From the NCBI GenBank assembly GCA_031553775.1, contig JAVBLA010000036.1:8045-72044 (forward strand): a DNA stretch of 64,000 bases, in the 5' to 3' direction. A program made the position numbers and the translations under genes. Under the pieces are notes generated by a model. The model searched no databases and was not told where the DNA came from. It saw only the letters and a list, made by a program, of their open reading frames with translations. Positions within the stretch are counted from its first letter, which is position 1. The number at the start of each line of letters is the position of its first letter. Below, in pieces: positions 61,149 through 64,000 of the stretch. Origin of the DNA: JAISFI01 sp031553775. Its GTDB lineage: Bacteria; Bacteroidota; Bacteroidia; Bacteroidales; Azobacteroidaceae.

Positions 61149-61639
61149 TATTCTGAGATTTCTATGACTTCCAGATCCCGTATATTTCCATTGTCCAGCA
61201 CAAAACGCATCAGTGTTCTCACTGTGTGCCAACCCTGCTTGCCCGCCGCTCCGGGATTGAGATAGAGCAATTGAAGGGTTTTATCGTACTTTACTTTCAA
61301 AATGTGTGAATGTCCGCAGATAAACAGTTTCGGCGGATGGATCAAAATTTCCGGAGTGACTTCCGGTGCATATTTCCCCGGATAACCGCCGATATGCGTA
61401 ATCCAGACATCTACGTTCTCCATGGTAAAACGGAGGTCTTTCCGGCATTCGCGGCGGATGTCCTGCCCGTCGGCATTTCCATACACCGCCCGGAAAGGTT
61501 TCACTTCCCTGAACTTTTCGATGAGCTCTATCGAACCGATATCACCTGCATGCCATATTTCATCGCACTCCCCGAAATGTTTGAGGTAGCGATCATCCCA
61601 ATAAGCATGGGTATCCGACAACAATCCGATTTTTTTCAC
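61148..61639 (-). CDS. YfcE/MJ0936-type metallophosphoesterase
   Basis: A 163-residue calcineurin-like phosphodiesterase. The metal ligands are visible as SDTHAYW (Asp9, His11), WHAGDIG, GNADG and the paired CGHSH, the MJ0936/YfcE order. It probably hydrolyses phosphodiesters, but the substrate is unknown. It starts the three-gene minus-strand run phosphodiesterase, aminotransferase, acyltransferase and diverges from ppk1 across about 110 bp. Confidence 0.9.
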   Translation of the reverse strand: MKKIGLLSDTHAYWDDRYLKHFGECDEIWHAGDIGSIELIEKFREVKPFRAVYGNADGQDIRRECRKDLRFTMENVDVWITHIGGYPGKYAPEVTPEILIHPPKLFICGHSHILKVKYDKTLQLLYLNPGAAGKQGWHTVRTLMRFVLDNGNIRDLEVIEISE

Positions 61640-61749
61640 GTTTATTTTTTTATTCAGACAAAAGTAGTATTTTTACCGTTTATAGACCCTATTCAGACAC
61701 TAAAATATTCTGACGGGAAACTATAATAAAACAATCTCACGATTTCAAC

Positions 61750-63762
61750 ATGGAAAACGAATATAAATATTTCAATCGGGATATCAGCTGGCTTTCTTTC
61801 AACTACCGGGTGTTACTGGAAGCGGAGGACTGTTCGCTGCCCCTATACGAACGGATCAAATTTTTATCTATACACGCCTCCAACCTGGAAGAATTTTATA
61901 AGATCCGGGTATCGGAGTATCGTTCTTCCGAAGCCATGCTTCCTGAGAAGGAAGAAATCCTCGGAAAAATTAACCGCGAAGCCATCCGCCAACAGCAGGA
62001 AGCATCGAGAATTTATAACGATCTTCTGCTACCTGAACTGGAAAAGAATCATATCATCCTGTACAGTAATCAACCCATAGAACAGGTTCACAGCAAATTC
62101 ATCCACGATTATTTTCATGAGGAAATTTATCCGTTTCTTCAACCCGTACTGATACTGAAAGACGAAATCAGTATGTTCCTGCGTGACAACCGGTTGTACA
62201 CAGTAGTACGTTTAGTTAAAAACGGCATCTTTTATTATGCTATCCTGAAAGTACCGTATGCCAAAGTACCCCGTTTTATTACTCTTCCGCCGTATAACGG
62301 GAAGCATTATATTATTTTCATCGACGACATTATTGCAGCGAATCTGCCGGATATTTTTCCCGGATTTCTGGTCAATGCATCTTATAGTATCAAAATCTCG
62401 CGTGATGCCGATATTTTCGTTGAAGAAGAAAATCCGGAAAAATTAGCGAATGATATTATGCAGAAGGTCAAGAAACGGAAGATCGGTCGCCTGAGCCGTT
62501 TTGTATACGACCGGGAGATGCCGCAGGACATGCTGTCGTACCTTACGGAAACATTTCATATCCAGCCGGAAGACCTGATACCCGGTGGAAAACATCTTAA
62601 CCTGGAAGACCTGATCAAACTCCCGAATCCGGTTGGAAAAACACTGGAAGTCGTTCCTCCACCCCCAATGCGTATCTCTGAAATAGACCGGGCACGCTAT
62701 TTTTTCTCAATTATATACTGTAAGGATGTATTGCTTAATTATCCATATCAGCCATTCGACTATTTTCTCCGTTTCCTGAAAGAGGCCGCATTTCATCCGG
62801 AAGTAGAAGAAATCAAGCTGACACAATACCGGGTCGCAGAAAATTCGGCAGTGATAGATGCCCTAATTACCGCTGCTAAACAAGGAAAACAAGTCACCGT
62901 TTTTGTAGAGCTCAAAGCCCGTTTCGATGAAGAGAATAACTGGCACACAGCAGAGTTGATGAAGCAGGCAGGTATCAGGATCGTATACAGTCTCCCAAAA
63001 CTAAAGGTTCATGCCAAACTGGCGCTTGCGGTTAAACGCAAATCAGCCAATAACAAAAATATCGCTTATGTAAGCACTGGAAATTTCAATGAGAAGACCG
63101 CTCATCTGTATGCAGATACCGGTTTATTTACAGCAAATAAAGAAATTACCGAAGATATTCTGCAGGTGTTCCATTTTCTCGAACAAAGAATCAAACAACC
63201 AGTGTTCAAGCGCCTGTTGGTTTCTCAATTCAACATGGTTCCTACCCTGCTGGAAATGATCGACAGAGAAATCAGGCATGTACAATCCGGTCGAAAAGGA
63301 CATATCATACTAAAAATGAATGGCATACAAGATGAGCAGATGATCAATGCCCTGTACAGAGCCAGTGAGGCCGGTGTGGAAATCGACCTGATTATCAGAG
63401 GCATTTGTTGTGCCATTCCCAACCAAACCTACAGTAAAAACATCAGGATCACACGTATTGTAGATATGTTCCTGGAGCATGCCCGGATCTGGTATTTTCA
63501 TAACGACGGGGAGGAGGAGGTTTATCTGACCTCGGCCGACTGGCTGCGACGGAATCTGAGCCGAAGAATAGAAACTGCAAGTCCGATAATCGATCCGGCA
63601 ATCAAACAAAAAATTGTAGAGATGCTGCATCTGCAATTATCGGATAACCTGAAAGCCTGTTGGGTAGATGAAAAACTCCGGAATATATCAAAAACTATGC
63701 AAACCGGTGAAAATCAGACGAGAGCACAAATTGAGATGTACAGAATGATTGGCCACTGCTAA
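61750..63762 (+). CDS. ppk1: Polyphosphate kinase 1
   Basis: A 670-residue enzyme that polymerises the terminal phosphate of ATP into polyphosphate and can run in reverse. The N domain opens FNRDISWLSFNYRVLLEA, an H domain follows, and two PLD-like catalytic domains follow. The phosphorylated His is in LKVHAKLALAV (about residue 420), with VSTGNFNEKTAHLYAD after it; the second half has the conserved arginines in YFHNDG...LTSADWLRRNLSRR. It is slightly shorter than E. coli PPK (688) but complete. ppx is not adjacent. Confidence 0.96.
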   Translation: MENEYKYFNRDISWLSFNYRVLLEAEDCSLPLYERIKFLSIHASNLEEFYKIRVSEYRSSEAMLPEKEEILGKINREAIRQQQEASRIYNDLLLPELEKNHIILYSNQPIEQVHSKFIHDYFHEEIYPFLQPVLILKDEISMFLRDNRLYTVVRLVKNGIFYYAILKVPYAKVPRFITLPPYNGKHYIIFIDDIIAANLPDIFPGFLVNASYSIKISRDADIFVEEENPEKLANDIMQKVKKRKIGRLSRFVYDREMPQDMLSYLTETFHIQPEDLIPGGKHLNLEDLIKLPNPVGKTLEVVPPPPMRISEIDRARYFFSIIYCKDVLLNYPYQPFDYFLRFLKEAAFHPEVEEIKLTQYRVAENSAVIDALITAAKQGKQVTVFVELKARFDEENNWHTAELMKQAGIRIVYSLPKLKVHAKLALAVKRKSANNKNIAYVSTGNFNEKTAHLYADTGLFTANKEITEDILQVFHFLEQRIKQPVFKRLLVSQFNMVPTLLEMIDREIRHVQSGRKGHIILKMNGIQDEQMINALYRASEAGVEIDLIIRGICCAIPNQTYSKNIRITRIVDMFLEHARIWYFHNDGEEEVYLTSADWLRRNLSRRIETASPIIDPAIKQKIVEMLHLQLSDNLKACWVDEKLRNISKTMQTGENQTRAQIEMYRMIGHC

Positions 63763-63864
63763 AAAATAGTTGAAAAACTGTTGTTTTATCCAAAAATGAT
63801 TTTTATGTTTGTAACATAATTAATTATATTTTACATTTTAACAATTAACTTATTAATATTGAAG
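63763..63864. other. Short AT-rich spacer after ppk1
   Basis: No gene and no convincing terminator was seen. It contains an ATAATTAATTAT palindrome near 63817. If the gene at the right edge is a transposase, one end of the element may lie in this spacer. Confidence 0.4.
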
Positions 63865-64000
63865 TCATTTAGACTTTTTTCGTTTATAAATTTTCTTTAT
63901 TAAAATCACAATAAAAGCTATGTAATTGAAAGCTTTCCAACTAGATGTTGTAAAATCGAACCGATTAAGAATGGTTCTGAAACTATCCATCCATGCATTT
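63865..64000 (-). CDS. Possible transposase, C-terminal fragment (runs off the right edge)
   Basis: On the minus strand an open frame enters from the window edge and ends at a TGA at 63867-63865: about 44 residues, including NAWMDSFRTILNRFDFTTSS, WKAFNYIAFIVILIK and a KRKKSK basic end. The texture (a C-terminal RFDFTTSSWKAFNYIAF-type block and a basic tail) is similar to that of Bacteroidetes DDE transposases as I remember them. Only the tail is visible, so family and completeness cannot be judged. Confidence 0.45.
   Translation of the reverse strand, partial: NAWMDSFRTILNRFDFTTSSWKAFNYIAFIVILIKKIYKRKKSK

Noticed and set aside
1..64000. CRISPR array, tRNA or rRNA genes
   Set aside because: No regularly spaced direct repeats, no cloverleaf with a GTTCRANNC T-loop and no rRNA signature were noticed on either strand, although reading by eye could miss a single tRNA.

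Overview
The window is chromosomal DNA of a Bacteroidales bacterium. Promoters fit the Bacteroidetes pattern (TTTG, 19-20 bp, TAnnTTTG), strong Shine-Dalgarno sequences are absent, gene families such as DUF4136, DUF4827, the CcsBA fusion and the Bat cluster are typical of the phylum, and one giant protein ends in a type IX secretion (T9SS) sorting domain. T9SS use favours a relative of Odoribacter, Butyricimonas or Parabacteroides over Bacteroides proper, but the genus cannot be fixed from the sequence. No rRNA, tRNA, CRISPR array or complete insertion sequence was found.

Layout. 1-12142 is mostly housekeeping: sugar-type nucleotidyltransferase, ECF sigma factor, NfeD protease, an outer-membrane lipoprotein and barrel pair, superoxide dismutase, serine acetyltransferase, RlmH, an XRE regulator, chorismate synthase, a SlyD-type isomerase, a MalY/PatB-type aminotransferase and a ModF-like twin ATPase. 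12143-19399 holds ilvD-ilvB-ilvN-acyl-ACP thioesterase, a dinD-like gene and ilvC. 19503-31423 (minus strand) holds a 3301-residue secreted multi-domain protein and a membrane-anchored TPR/AraC regulator. 31677-38716 holds leuA-leuC-leuD-cimA-mgsA-leuB. Together the two blocks cover nearly all of valine, leucine and citramalate-route isoleucine synthesis. 38841-47431 holds a DUF4827 lipoprotein, glmM, an S9 peptidase, dnaG and ccsBA. 47548-55709 holds a HAD lipoprotein and the Bat (aerotolerance-type) cluster, with moxR divergent. 55765-63762 holds a thioredoxin-like protein, a YqaA/DedA protein, an Rpn nuclease, nadC, a surface-sugar acyltransferase/aminotransferase pair, a phosphodiesterase and ppk1. 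At the right edge (63865-64000) is the C-terminus of a possible transposase.

Most interesting result: both branched-chain operons begin with an unannotated transcription attenuator. Each has a consensus promoter, a short leader peptide packed with Ile/Val/Leu codons (12247-12303 and 31735-31821), a proposed antiterminator segment, and a near-identical intrinsic terminator (12358-12388 and 31841-31880) just before ilvD or leuA. In both leaders I can draw the three mutually exclusive pairings of classical ribosome-stalling attenuation. Other unexplained structures are a 26-bp inverted repeat bracketing a promoter motif at 38750-38823, whose right arm contains a perfect 12-bp palindrome; palindromes near the starts of the MalY/ABC pair, the dinD-like gene and the giant gene; and several families of intergenic hairpin or heptamer repeats.
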